Assembly (NCBI GenBank): GCA_018241665.1
Contig: JAFEDK010000001.1
Span: forward strand, 1 to 64,000
DNA length: 64,000 bases
From: Pseudomonadota bacterium
Lineage (GTDB): Bacteria > Pseudomonadota > Gammaproteobacteria > Burkholderiales > Rhodocyclaceae
Direction: 5' to 3'
Below are positions 9,203 to 19,677 of this stretch, one piece after another. Position numbers and translations under genes: made by a program. Positions within the stretch are counted from its first letter, which is position 1. The number at the start of each line of letters is the position of its first letter. The notes below the pieces were generated by a model that made no database searches, was not told where the DNA came from, and saw nothing but the letters and a program-made list of their open reading frames with translations.

Positions 9203-9510
9203 CACTTGGTGGCCTCCTTGATAACCTGAGCCTTCAGATCGTCAAACTCGGTGTTGGCACGGCGGATATAAACGCCGGTAATGATGATGGTGAACAGGAT
9301 TACCCCCAAGCCGATGGGAATGCCGAGGGAGGTCACGCCTGCGCCAGTCTTCTGGGCCAGGAATTCCTTGTCGAAGGCCACCAGCATGATGTATCCGTAA
9401 TACACGATCATCATCATGGCCGTCATGACCCACCCGTAGGCGTTGCGTTTCGAGACCAGCTCCTGGTATTTGGGATTTGCCCGGATGCGGTCGCCGAGTT
9501 CGTCTCTCAT
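9202..9510 (-). CDS. DUF485 membrane protein (YjcH-like)
   Basis: A 102-residue inner-membrane protein with two TM segments (about residues 28-48 and 60-82) and a cytoplasmic N-terminus with the family pattern [19 protein letters not shown]485 proteins are almost always encoded directly before actP and are thought to assist the permease. The stop codon overlaps the actP start by one base. Confidence 0.92.
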   Translation of the reverse strand: MRDELGDRIRANPKYQELVSKRNAYGWVMTAMMMIVYYGYIMLVAFDKEFLAQKTGAGVTSLGIPIGLGVILFTIIITGVYIRRANTEFDDLKAQVIKEATK

Positions 9511-9663
9511 TTTTTCTCCTCTCCAATTAACCTTTGCCGAGGAACCACAGGATTCCTCTTAGGGTGTTGTCAAGGTACCGGGCCTCCCTTACTGAGAACT
9601 TACGTATTCTATGGGCCGATAAAAGTCCTTAATAAAAGACAAGAGTGCGGCCCCAGAAAGCAG

Positions 9664-9687
9664 AAAACCCCGCCGAAGCGGGGTTTT
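9664..9687 (-). terminator. groEL intrinsic terminator
   Basis: AAAACCCCGC CGAA GCGGGGTTTT is a perfect 10-bp stem with a tetraloop and a T run on the minus strand, 27 bases after the groEL stop. Confidence 0.93.
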
Positions 9688-9713
9688 CCGAGGCTTTGGG
9701 AGCCGGGCTGGAA

Positions 9714-11363
<1,650 letters not shown>

Positions 11364-11420
11364 TTAGTGTTTCTCCGGAATTCTTAATCTAGGGACTGGG
11401 GAAGACGCGGGTAGCGAGGC

Positions 11421-11711
11421 TCAGGCCTCGAGCACGCCCATGATGTCTTCTTCGCGCATGACCAGCAGTTCCTGGCCATCGACCTTGACGGTCTGGCCGG
11501 CGTACTTGCCGAACAGGACGCGGTCGCCAACCTTGACATCCATCTTGCGCACTTCGCCGCTCTCGAGGATCTTGCCGTTGCCGACAGCCAGGATCTCGCC
11601 CTGATCGGGCTTCTCGCCGGCGGAATCAGGGATCACGATGCCGCTGGAAGTGGTGCGCTCGGCTTCAACGCGCTTGACGATCACGCGATCATGCAAGGGA
11701 CGGATATTCAT
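11421..11711 (-). CDS. groES: Co-chaperonin GroES (10 kDa)
   Basis: 96 residues of typical GroES sequence: [14 protein letters not shown] at the start, the mobile loop with the TSSGIVIPD segment that contacts GroEL, and [14 protein letters not shown] at the end. It forms the heptameric lid. It is the first gene of the groESL operon; the CIRCE operator and promoter are about 100 bases upstream. Confidence 0.98.
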   Translation of the reverse strand: MNIRPLHDRVIVKRVEAERTTSSGIVIPDSAGEKPDQGEILAVGNGKILESGEVRKMDVKVGDRVLFGKYAGQTVKVDGQELLVMREEDIMGVLEA

Positions 11712-11808
11712 CTATGGATCTCCTACTCGTTTCAAACCGGGCAAGGCTGCCCGACGGAAAAATGCATTGGCCAATTCAGGTCTTGGCGAGGACCGGGGAC
11801 GACGCCTG

Positions 11809-11835
11809 TTAGCACTCACCCCCAACGAGTGCTAA
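11809..11835. promoter_or_regulatory. CIRCE operator (HrcA binding site)
   Basis: A perfect match to the CIRCE consensus: TTAGCACTC, nine bases, GAGTGCTAA. In other bacteria this inverted repeat is bound by the HrcA repressor and gives heat-inducible groESL expression. It lies directly downstream of the predicted -10 box, so bound repressor would block transcription start. hrcA is not in this window. Confidence 0.97.
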
Positions 11836-11863
11836 TAATAGGGTCGCCCAGAACGCTTTTCAA
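11835..11863 (-). promoter_or_regulatory. groESL promoter
   Basis: On the minus strand TTGAAA (11858-11863) and TATTAT (11835-11840) are separated by exactly 17 bases, a good sigma-70 promoter. The same stretch reads CTTGAAA, then 14 bases, then CCCTATTA, which resembles a sigma-32 promoter. The -10 box touches the CIRCE element. Confidence 0.75.
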
Positions 11864-11973
11864 GTACAGTCGAAGAGCTTTTTTGTTTTTGTTATATGCC
11901 CACCTGAGGCGCCTGCGCAAAAACAGGCGCAAGCTCCGTGCAAGAAAAAAGTAAGTTCATCGACAGAAAGTCT

Positions 11974-11986
11974 TCCTAGACTAGGA
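11974..11986. promoter_or_regulatory. Palindrome before the efflux operon
   Basis: TCCTAG A CTAGGA is a perfect 6-1-6 inverted repeat 26 bases before the start codon of the outer-membrane efflux gene. It could be an operator for that operon, but the binding protein is unknown and it might be chance. Confidence 0.3.
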
Positions 11987-12011
11987 TGACCGTCCCATCC
12001 CGGATTCCGGC

Positions 12012-13274
12012 ATGCGTTCCCGCTCCTGCTTCATCCTGGCCGCCCTCGCGCTGCCCCTCCCCTGCCTGGTGCAGGCCGCCGACCTCCAGCCCCTGAGCCT
12101 CGCCGACGCCGACCGCCTGCTGCTCGAGGCCAACCCGGCCATCGTCCAGGCTCGTGCGGCACTGGCCGGAGCCCGCGCCGGCATCGACATCGCAGCCGCC
12201 CGACCGAACCCCCAGCTGACGGTAGGTGCAACCTCCGTCGATCCCGGCCAGAGAGGCAGCGGCGGCTACTGGAAGCGCCCGACCGACAACGTCGTGCGTA
12301 TCGACCAGGTCTTCGAGCGTGGCGACAAGCGCGCGCTGCGCCTGCGCGCCGCCGAGAGCAACCTGACGGCCACCCAGGCCGACCTGGACAACACCATCCG
12401 CCTGGCCCGCGGCGACCTGGCCAATGCGTGGATCGACCTGCGCGCCGCCCGCGAGATCCGCCGCATCGCCGACGAGAACGCGGCCCTCGCCCGCCGCGCC
12501 GCCGACGCCGCCGAGCTGCGCGGCAAGGCCGGCGACCTGGCCGGGGTGGACGTGGCGCGCTTCGCCGCCGACGCTGCCCGTGTCGCCAACGACGCCGTAC
12601 AGGCCGGCCTGGACTTGTCCCGCGCCCGCGTCGCACTCGCCCTGCTGCTCGGCAACCGGGTTCCTGCCGATCGCCTGGACACCACCGAGGAATGGCCGGG
12701 CGCGGACGCCCTGCCGGCGCCGGCGGCCTCCGTCGCGGGCGAGCGCTACGACGTCGTCGCGGCCCGCCAGCGCGTCGAGCAGGCCAACGCCCTGCGCGAC
12801 GCGGCCCGCGCCCAGCGTACCCGCGACGTGTCGATCGGCGTGCAGTACGAACACACGCCCGCCAACACCAACAACGCGGTCGCCGAAAACGCTTACGGCC
12901 TCAGCCTGTCCATTCCGCTATTCCTCGGCAACGACTACCGCGGCGACATCGCCAGGAGCGAAGCCGACTACGGTGCCGCCGAGCAGCAACTCGTCGCCAC
13001 CCAGGCCGGCGCCAGCAGCGAACAGGCCCGCCTGCGCGCCGAGCAGGCCGCCGGCGCCGCCCGCTTCGCGCGCCTCCGCGACGTCGTGCTGCCCGCCGCC
13101 GAACGGGCCGGCCGGGGCGCCGACATCGCCATCCAGAAAGGCGGCATGGGCCTCACCGACTATCTCGACACCCAGCGCACCCTGCGCGCCACCCGCATCG
13201 AGGCCATCCAGGCCCGCGCCGACCTCGCCCGCGCCGCCCTGCTGCTGCGCCTGGCCGGAGACACCCCGCAATGA
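12012..13274 (+). CDS. TolC-family outer membrane efflux protein (CzcC-like)
   Basis: 420 residues with a signal peptide (FILAALALPLPCLVQA). Two outer-membrane efflux (OEP) repeats of long alanine/arginine-rich helices follow, with family marks LSLADADRLLLEANPAI and GLSLSIPLFLGNDYRG. It would form the trimeric outer-membrane channel of the RND system encoded by the next two genes. Its stop overlaps the adaptor start by 4 bases (ATGA). The gene opens a five-gene operon. Confidence 0.88.
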   Translation: MRSRSCFILAALALPLPCLVQAADLQPLSLADADRLLLEANPAIVQARAALAGARAGIDIAAARPNPQLTVGATSVDPGQRGSGGYWKRPTDNVVRIDQVFERGDKRALRLRAAESNLTATQADLDNTIRLARGDLANAWIDLRAAREIRRIADENAALARRAADAAELRGKAGDLAGVDVARFAADAARVANDAVQAGLDLSRARVALALLLGNRVPADRLDTTEEWPGADALPAPAASVAGERYDVVAARQRVEQANALRDAARAQRTRDVSIGVQYEHTPANTNNAVAENAYGLSLSIPLFLGNDYRGDIARSEADYGAAEQQLVATQAGASSEQARLRAEQAAGAARFARLRDVVLPAAERAGRGADIAIQKGGMGLTDYLDTQRTLRATRIEAIQARADLARAALLLRLAGDTPQ

Positions 13275-14425
13275 AAACCAGACTGATCGTCATCGCCCTG
13301 GCCGTGGCCGCTGCCGGCGGAGCCTACGTTTACTTCCACAACGGTGCGGACGAAAGTGCTGCCGAACCAGTGGTCATGAAGCCCTCCGCCGAACCCGGCG
13401 TGCTGCGCTTCCCGACCGCCGCCCCGCAACTCGCCCAGATCAAGGTCGAACGGGCCGAGGTGGCGCCGGTGCCGCTGGACGAGCCGCTGGCCGCCCGCGT
13501 CGCCTACGACGAGAACGCCACCGCCCGTCTGTTCGCGCCGATCGCCGGCCGCGTGCTGGAGATCCGCGCCAACATCGGCGACCAGGTCAAGGCCGGTCAG
13601 GTTCTCGCCGTCCTCGACGCGCCCGAACTGGGCACCGCCGCCGCCGACCTGGCCAAGGCCCAGGCCGACGCCCACCAGAAGAAAGCCGCCCTCGAACGCA
13701 GCAAGAGCCTTTTCGATGCAGAAGTCGTCCCCAAGCGCGACCTCGAAGCGGCCCAGTCCGACTGGCATCAGGCCCAGGCCGAGGTCGAACGTGCCCGCCT
13801 GCGCCTCGCCAACCTGACGCAGGGCAGTGGTGCGGCACAGGGCGGAGAACGCTATGTGCTGCGTGCCCCAATCGCCGGCATCGTCGCCACGCGGCGCATC
13901 AACCCGGCGATGGAAGTGCGCCCGGATGCCGATGAACCGCTGTTCGTCATCACCGACATGAGCCGCCTGTCGGTGCTCGTCGACGTCCCCGAACGCGACC
14001 TGCCACTGGTCACCGTCGGCAAGTCCGCCCAGGTCGAAGTCTCCGCCTACCCGCACCGCAGCTTCGAAGGCAAGGTCGTGCGCGTTGCGCCGACCCTCGA
14101 CCCGCAGACCCGCCGCGTGCAGGCACGGGTCGCCGTCGACAACCGGGAAGGCCTGCTCAAGCCCGAGATGTACGCCAAGGTCGGCATCCTCGCCGACAAT
14201 CAGGGCGAGCTGCCTAAGATCCCGACCGGCTCGCTGCTGGTGGAAGGCGTCAAGAACTACGTCTTCGTCGAACGGGAAGCCGGCGTCTTCGAAAAGCGGG
14301 AAGTCACGCTGGCGGTGCAGACCCGCAGCTACGCCTATGTCTGGCAGGGCATCAAGGCCGGCGAGAAGGTGGTCGGCGTCGGCGCCCTGCTCCTCAACGC
14401 CGAGCTGGCCAGCAGCTCCCGCTAA
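13271..14425 (+). CDS. RND efflux periplasmic adaptor (CzcB-like)
   Basis: 384 residues. An N-terminal membrane anchor or signal (LIVIALAVAAAGGAYVYF) is followed by a lipoyl/barrel-sandwich half (VAYDENATARLFAPIAGRVLEIRANIGDQVKAGQVLAVLDAPEL), a helical hairpin, the second lipoyl half and beta-barrel domains. It joins the inner-membrane pump to the outer-membrane channel. The histidine-rich metal-binding N-terminal extension of classical CzcB is absent. Start chosen at the ATGA overlap with the upstream gene. Confidence 0.88.
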   Translation: MKTRLIVIALAVAAAGGAYVYFHNGADESAAEPVVMKPSAEPGVLRFPTAAPQLAQIKVERAEVAPVPLDEPLAARVAYDENATARLFAPIAGRVLEIRANIGDQVKAGQVLAVLDAPELGTAAADLAKAQADAHQKKAALERSKSLFDAEVVPKRDLEAAQSDWHQAQAEVERARLRLANLTQGSGAAQGGERYVLRAPIAGIVATRRINPAMEVRPDADEPLFVITDMSRLSVLVDVPERDLPLVTVGKSAQVEVSAYPHRSFEGKVVRVAPTLDPQTRRVQARVAVDNREGLLKPEMYAKVGILADNQGELPKIPTGSLLVEGVKNYVFVEREAGVFEKREVTLAVQTRSYAYVWQGIKAGEKVVGVGALLLNAELASSSR

Positions 14426-14437
14426 GGACGTCCCGGC

Positions 14438-17400
14438 ATGTTCGACTCCATCATCACCGCCGTCCTGCGCCAGCGCGCCTTCGTCATCATCGCCGCGCTG
14501 GCCCTGCTCGGTTATGGCCTGTACTCCTTCAGCCAGATCTCCATCGAAGCCTTCCCGGACGTGCAGGACGTGCAGGTCCAGGTGGTCACCCAGGCCATCG
14601 GCCAGGCGCCGGAGGAGGTCGAGCGCACCGTCACGCTACCGATCGAGCGCGAGATGAGCGGCGTGCCGGGCATGACCCAGCTGCGCTCGGTGTCGATCAC
14701 CGGCCTGTCGGTGGTCACCCTCACCTTCAACGAGAAAACCGCCGACTACTTCGCCCGTCAGCAGGTGCTGGAGCGCCTGCAGACCGTCAATCTGCCGCCG
14801 GGCGTACAGCCCACGCTGGCGCCGCTGACCACCGCGGTCGGCGAGATCTACCGCTACGTGCTGGATGCGCCCCCCAGTGCCTCGCAGGAAGAAATCCGCG
14901 CGGTCCAGGACTGGACCATCCGCCCGGCCCTGCGCATCGTGCCGGGCATCGCCGACGTGGTCAGCTTCGGCGGCTCGATCCGCGAGGTGCAGGTGCGCAT
15001 CGAGCCAGACCTGCTGCGCAAGTACGGCGTCAGCCTGGACGACGTCAGCAAGGCCCTCGTCGGCGCCAGCGGCAACGGCAGCGGTGGCCTGCTGCGGCGT
15101 GGCGACGAAGCCCTGGTGGTGCGCTCGCTGGGCCTCTTCAGCAACCTCGACGATATCCGCGACGTGGTCGTGGTGGCCCGCGAAGGCAAGCCGGTGCGCA
15201 TCAGCGACGTGGCGGAGGTGGTCGCCGGCGCCCGTCCGCGCTCAGGCATCGTCGCCTTCAACGACCGCGACGACGTCATCGAGGGCATCGTGCAGATGAC
15301 CAAGGGTGGCAACGCCGCCAAGGTCGTCGAAGCCCTGCGTGCGAAGGTGGACGAGGTCAATGCGCGCCTGCCGGAAGGCTACAAGGTCCGCCCGATCTAC
15401 CAGCGCACCGAGCTGATCGGACACACCGTAGCCACCGTCGGCGAGAACCTGCTGGTCGGCGCGGTACTGGTCACCGCGATCCTGCTGGTCTTCCTGCGCA
15501 ACCTGCGGGCGGCCATCATCGTCGCCGCGGTGATTCCGCTGTCCCTGCTGTTCGCCTTCATCCTGATGCACGCGCTGGGGGTATCGGCCAACCTCATTTC
15601 GCTCGGCGCCGTGGACTTCGGCGTCATCATCGACAGCGCGGTGGTGATGGTGGAAGCACTGATGGTGCGCCTGGCCTTCGACGCCCGCAGCGAACACCAC
15701 GGCATCACCTCGCCGGTTGGCCGGCGCATCCACGCCCTCAAGCAGACCTGCATCGAGCTGGGCTCGCCGATCCTGTTCTCGAAGGCCATCATCATCGTCG
15801 CCTTCCTGCCGATCTTCACTTTCCAGCGGGTTGAAGGGCGCATCTTCACGCCGGTGGCCCTGACCCTGTCCTTCGCCCTGCTCGGCGGCCTGATCCTGAC
15901 CCTGACCCTGGTGCCGACGCTGCTGTCCTTCGCCCTCAACAAGGACATGGCCGAGAAGGAAAGCGCCTGGCTGCACAAGCTGCAGCACAGCTACCGCGAC
16001 CTGCTGGTCCGCCTGCAGTCGCACCGGGCGCTGACCATCGGCATGTCGGCGATCTCGCTGGTCGTCGCGCTGGCACTGGCGCCGCTGCTCGGCTCGGAAT
16101 TCCTGCCCAAGCTCGACGAAGGCAACATCTGGCTGACCGTCACCCTGCCCCAGTCCTCCTCCCTGACCAACACCAAGGAGATCGAGCGCAAGGTCCGGAC
16201 CATCATGCTCAGCTACCCCGAGGTGAAGACGGTGATCACCCAGGTCGGCCGCCCCGATGACGGTACCGACCCGAAGGGCCCCAACAACCTGGAAATCCTC
16301 GCCGACCTCAAGCCCCACGGGGAATGGCGCTTCGCCAGCAAGGACGCGATGATCGACAGCATGGCCGCCAAGCTGGCGACCATCCCCGGCCTGCCGTCCA
16401 ACTTCTCCCAGGTCATCGAGGACAACGTGGAGGAATCCCTCTCCGGCGCCAAGGGCGAGCTGGCGGTCAAGGTCTTCGGCCCTAACCTGCAGGTGCTCGA
16501 GGCCAAGGGCCAGGAAATCGCCACCGTCCTCAACCACATCCAGGGCTCGGCCGACGTGGCGGCCCTGCCGGTGGGCGGCCAGAGCGAGGTGGACATCCGC
16601 CTGCAGCGCGAGGCGCTGGCCCGCTACGGCATCCTGGTGAACGACGTGAACGCGATGATCCAGACCGCCCTCGGCGGCACCGCGGTCAACGTGTATTACG
16701 ACGGCGAGCGGCGCTACGACGTGACCCTGCGCTTCGGCCCCCAATACCGCGACCAGGTGGACGACATCGCCCACCTGCCGGTGGCCCTGCCCGACGGCAA
16801 GGGCAGCATCCCCCTCGGCGACCTGGCCGACATCGAGCTGCGCCAGGGCGCCTCGCGCATCCAGCGCGAAGCCGGCAGCCGTAGCGTGATCGTCAAGGCC
16901 AACCTGCGCGGCCGCGACCAAGGCAGCTTCGTCGCCGAGGCCCAGAAGAAGGTCGCTGCCGAAGTCTCCCTTCCGGCCGGCTACTCCGTTACCTGGGGTG
17001 GCCAGTTCGAGAATCAGCAGCGCGCCATGGGCCGCCTGAAGGTCATCGTGCCGATCACCCTCGGGGCGATCTTCTCGCTGCTGTTCTGGGCCTTCAAGGA
17101 CATCCGACCGGCCCTGCTGGTGCTGGCGATGGTGCCCTTCACGCTGATCGGCGGCTTTGCCGGGCTGGCGGTGGCCGGCCTGCACCTGTCGGTATCGGCG
17201 GCGGTGGGCTTCATCGCGGTGGCCGGCATCTCGGTGCAGAACGGCGTGATCATGGTCGAGCAGGTCATCGAGATCGCCCGCCGCGGCGCCACCCGCACCG
17301 AAGCCATCCTCGACGGCGCGATGCTGCGCCTGCGCCCGATCGTGATGACCGCCCTGATGGCCGGCCTCGGCCTGCTGCCGGCGGCCCTGTCCCACGGCAT

Positions 17401-17536
17401 CGGCTCGGAAACCCAGCGACCGTTCGCGGTGGTGATCGTCGGCGGCATCGTCAGCGCCACCATCTTCACCCTGCTGCTGCTCCCGGTCTTGCTGTCCTTC
17501 GGTGGTCCGAAGGATGCGCCGCGGGAAGAGAGATAA
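14438..17536 (+). CDS. Heavy-metal RND efflux pump (CzcA family)
   Basis: 1032 residues, normal for the HME branch of RND transporters: a TM near residues 10-30, a large periplasmic domain, TM2-7, a second periplasmic domain and TM8-12. In TM4 the proton-relay/metal motif reads VDFGVIIDSAVVMVEA at 392-407. D393, D399 and E406 align with the essential D402, D408 and E415 of Cupriavidus CzcA. Two motif positions differ from the common form: DS instead of DG, and EA instead of EN. The metal (Co/Zn/Cd, Ni or Cu/Ag) cannot be assigned with certainty. AAGGA precedes the start. Confidence 0.9.
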   Translation: MFDSIITAVLRQRAFVIIAALALLGYGLYSFSQISIEAFPDVQDVQVQVVTQAIGQAPEEVERTVTLPIEREMSGVPGMTQLRSVSITGLSVVTLTFNEKTADYFARQQVLERLQTVNLPPGVQPTLAPLTTAVGEIYRYVLDAPPSASQEEIRAVQDWTIRPALRIVPGIADVVSFGGSIREVQVRIEPDLLRKYGVSLDDVSKALVGASGNGSGGLLRRGDEALVVRSLGLFSNLDDIRDVVVVAREGKPVRISDVAEVVAGARPRSGIVAFNDRDDVIEGIVQMTKGGNAAKVVEALRAKVDEVNARLPEGYKVRPIYQRTELIGHTVATVGENLLVGAVLVTAILLVFLRNLRAAIIVAAVIPLSLLFAFILMHALGVSANLISLGAVDFGVIIDSAVVMVEALMVRLAFDARSEHHGITSPVGRRIHALKQTCIELGSPILFSKAIIIVAFLPIFTFQRVEGRIFTPVALTLSFALLGGLILTLTLVPTLLSFALNKDMAEKESAWLHKLQHSYRDLLVRLQSHRALTIGMSAISLVVALALAPLLGSEFLPKLDEGNIWLTVTLPQSSSLTNTKEIERKVRTIMLSYPEVKTVITQVGRPDDGTDPKGPNNLEILADLKPHGEWRFASKDAMIDSMAAKLATIPGLPSNFSQVIEDNVEESLSGAKGELAVKVFGPNLQVLEAKGQEIATVLNHIQGSADVAALPVGGQSEVDIRLQREALARYGILVNDVNAMIQTALGGTAVNVYYDGERRYDVTLRFGPQYRDQVDDIAHLPVALPDGKGSIPLGDLADIELRQGASRIQREAGSRSVIVKANLRGRDQGSFVAEAQKKVAAEVSLPAGYSVTWGGQFENQQRAMGRLKVIVPITLGAIFSLLFWAFKDIRPALLVLAMVPFTLIGGFAGLAVAGLHLSVSAAVGFIAVAGISVQNGVIMVEQVIEIARRGATRTEAILDGAMLRLRPIVMTALMAGLGLLPAALSHGIGSETQRPFAVVIVGGIVSATIFTLLLLPVLLSFGGPKDAPREER

Positions 17537-17539
17537 ACC

Positions 17540-18226
17540 ATGCGTATCCTCATCGTCGAAGACGACCCCCTGCTGGCCGACGGCGTTGCCCAACTGCTGC
17601 GCGGTGCTGGCTTCACCACCGACTACGTGGGCACCGCCGAACTGGCCGAAGCCGCGCTGGCCGCCGAGAAGTTCGACCTGCTGGTGCTCGACATCGGCCT
17701 GCCCGGCATGGACGGGCTGGAGCTGCTGAGCCGCCTGCGCACCCGCCACAATCCCATCCACGTGCTGATGCTGACCGCCCGCGACGCCCTCAATGAACGG
17801 GTCCGCGGCCTCAACCTGGGCGCCGACGACTACCTCACCAAACCCTTCGCGGCGGTCGAGCTGCTCGCCCGCGTCAACGCGCTGGCCCGCCGCAGCCGCG
17901 GCCAGGGCAGCGCACGGCGCGAATTCGGCCCGCTGGTACTCGACGAGGAAGCCCACCGGGCCTGGCTGGACAACCAGCCGCTGGAACTGCCACAGCGGGA
18001 ATGGGCGATCCTCACCTTCCTGCTCGACAACCTGGAGCGCGTCCTCAGCAAGGAACGCATCGTCGCTGCCGTGTGCTCCTGGGACGAGGACATGAGCGAG
18101 AACGCCGTCGAGGTTTACGTCTCGCGCCTGCGCACCAAGCTGGAGCCGGCGGGCATCCGCATCCGCACCGTACGCGGCCTGGGCTACATGCTCGAAGACA
18201 TGCCCCATGACGCGAAGCCTGCGTAA
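17540..18226 (+). CDS. OmpR-family response regulator of the efflux operon
   Basis: 228 residues. Receiver domain with EDD at 7-9, phospho-acceptor D51 in LVLDIGLPG and TKPF; C-terminal winged helix ending VYVSRLRTKLE and VRGLGYMLED. It begins 3 bases after the pump gene's stop and overlaps the kinase gene by 20 bases. It belongs to the subgroup that activates metal-efflux genes (CzcR/CopR/IrlR-like) and most likely controls its own operon. Confidence 0.9.
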   Translation: MRILIVEDDPLLADGVAQLLRGAGFTTDYVGTAELAEAALAAEKFDLLVLDIGLPGMDGLELLSRLRTRHNPIHVLMLTARDALNERVRGLNLGADDYLTKPFAAVELLARVNALARRSRGQGSARREFGPLVLDEEAHRAWLDNQPLELPQREWAILTFLLDNLERVLSKERIVAAVCSWDEDMSENAVEVYVSRLRTKLEPAGIRIRTVRGLGYMLEDMPHDAKPA

Positions 18227-19574
18227 GGCGCTGCTGCTGTGGTTGCTGCTGCCAGCCGGCCTCGCCGTGGCGACCTTCCTGCCGCTGGCCTACCACCTGA
18301 TCCACCAGCCGGCGATGGAGGCCTTCGACCAGGCCCTGGCCGACGCCGGCCTGGCCCTGGTGCCGCACCTGGAGGTCATCGGCGGCGAGCCCAACTTCGT
18401 CTTTCCAGCCGCCGCCGAGCAAGTGCTGCGTACCGACCGGGTGGACGAGGTGTATTTCCTGGTCCTCGGCCCCAATGAGCGTTTCGTCGCCGGCGACATC
18501 GGCCTGCCCCATGCCAGTCCAAACGACGACACGGAATCCGGCGGTGAGGAACGACTCAATTTCGACTCCCACTTCCGCGGTCACCCGATCCGGGTCAGCA
18601 CCCTGCGCCGTACCATCGCCGGCGAAGCCTTCCTGTTCGTCACCGCCGAGACCACCCGCAAGCGTGATCGGCTGCGCGTAGACCTGACTTTTGCGCTGGC
18701 CCTGCCGCTGATCTTCTTCGCCGGCGCCACCGGCCTGACCATCTGGTTCGGCATCCGCCATGCGCTGTTGCCGGTGGAAGACATCCGCGCTGCGCTGAAG
18801 CGGATGGGGCACCGTGCCCTGCAGCCGCTGGACGCAGCCTCCGCCCCGACCGAGATCCGCCCGCTGGTCGACGAATTCAACCTCGTGCTCGACCGCCTGG
18901 AACAGGCCGCCGCGGCCCAGCAACGTTTCGTCGCCAACGCGGCCCACCAGCTGCGCACGCCGCTGGCCGGCGTCCGCACCCAGCTCGAACTGCTGCAGCG
19001 GGAAAACGACGCCAACGCACGGGAAGCCCGCTGCGCACAATGCATCAGCGCCATCGAGCGTCTCGGCCACCTGGTCAACCAGATGCTGGTGCTGCTGTCG
19101 GCGGAACCCAGCGGCCGCCACGCCGACCTGGCGGCCCCCATCGACGTGCCCGAGCTGATCCGGGAACGCAGCCCGGAATGGATCCGCCTGGCCGAAGCCC
19201 ACCACATCGACCTGGGCTTCGAACTGCAGGCCGCCTCGGTCAGCGGCGACAAGCTGCTGCTCGGCGAGGCCATCTCCAACCTGGTAATCAACGCCGTCCA
19301 CTACACGCCAGCCGACGGCGAAGTGACGATCCGCTGCCGCCAGCAGGGCAACGACGTCTTCATCGACGTGGAAGACAACGGCCCGGGCATCCCCGCCGAC
19401 GCCCGCGAACGCGTCTTTGAGCGCTTCTTCCGCCTGCCCGGCACCGCCGGCCAGGGCAGCGGCCTGGGGCTGGCCATCGTGCGCGAGATCGCCAACCGAT
19501 CAGGCGGCACGGTAGAGATCCTCGATGCACCCGGCGGACACGGCAGCTTGCTGAGAATCCAGCTGCGCAACTGA
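18207..19574 (+). CDS. TctE-like sensor histidine kinase of the efflux operon
   Basis: 455 residues. TM1 at about 8-28, a periplasmic 2CSK-like sensor of about 130 residues, TM2 (LTFALALPLIFFAGATGLTI), a short linker, HisKA with H247 in NAAHQLRTPLAG, and a HATPase with NLVINAVHY, DNGPGIP and GSGLGLAIV. The sensor is of the TctE type, not the CzcS/CusS type, although the genes around it are metal efflux genes. The ligand is unknown. Confidence 0.88.
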   Translation: MTRSLRKALLLWLLLPAGLAVATFLPLAYHLIHQPAMEAFDQALADAGLALVPHLEVIGGEPNFVFPAAAEQVLRTDRVDEVYFLVLGPNERFVAGDIGLPHASPNDDTESGGEERLNFDSHFRGHPIRVSTLRRTIAGEAFLFVTAETTRKRDRLRVDLTFALALPLIFFAGATGLTIWFGIRHALLPVEDIRAALKRMGHRALQPLDAASAPTEIRPLVDEFNLVLDRLEQAAAAQQRFVANAAHQLRTPLAGVRTQLELLQRENDANAREARCAQCISAIERLGHLVNQMLVLLSAEPSGRHADLAAPIDVPELIRERSPEWIRLAEAHHIDLGFELQAASVSGDKLLLGEAISNLVINAVHYTPADGEVTIRCRQQGNDVFIDVEDNGPGIPADARERVFERFFRLPGTAGQGSGLGLAIVREIANRSGGTVEILDAPGGHGSLLRIQLRN

Positions 19575-19577
19575 GCA

Positions 19578-19677
19578 GGAATCCGGACCTCAATCACTCA
19601 GGGGGCCGGCGATCTGCACCACTATCGGGTGGATTTTGGTTGGGAATCCAGACCTCAATCACCCCGGGGGTCGGCGA
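19578..19677. repeat. Imperfect 35-bp direct repeat at a gene 3' end
   Basis: Two copies of a 35-base segment, 19578-19612 and 19643-19677, agree at 31 of 35 positions and are separated by 30 bases. The copy at 19643-19677 encodes the conserved-looking end SPTPGVIEVWIP of the patatin-like protein. The other copy lies in a different frame and contains that protein's stop codon. It looks like an old local duplication of the gene's 3' end. Confidence 0.85.

Noticed and set aside
7415..9229. A 604-codon open frame opposite actP
   Set aside because: Antisense shadow of a clear transporter gene, with biased composition and no recognisable domain.
15242..18208. A 988-codon open frame opposite the RND pump and regulator
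   Set aside because: Covers two strong genes in antisense and has no family features.
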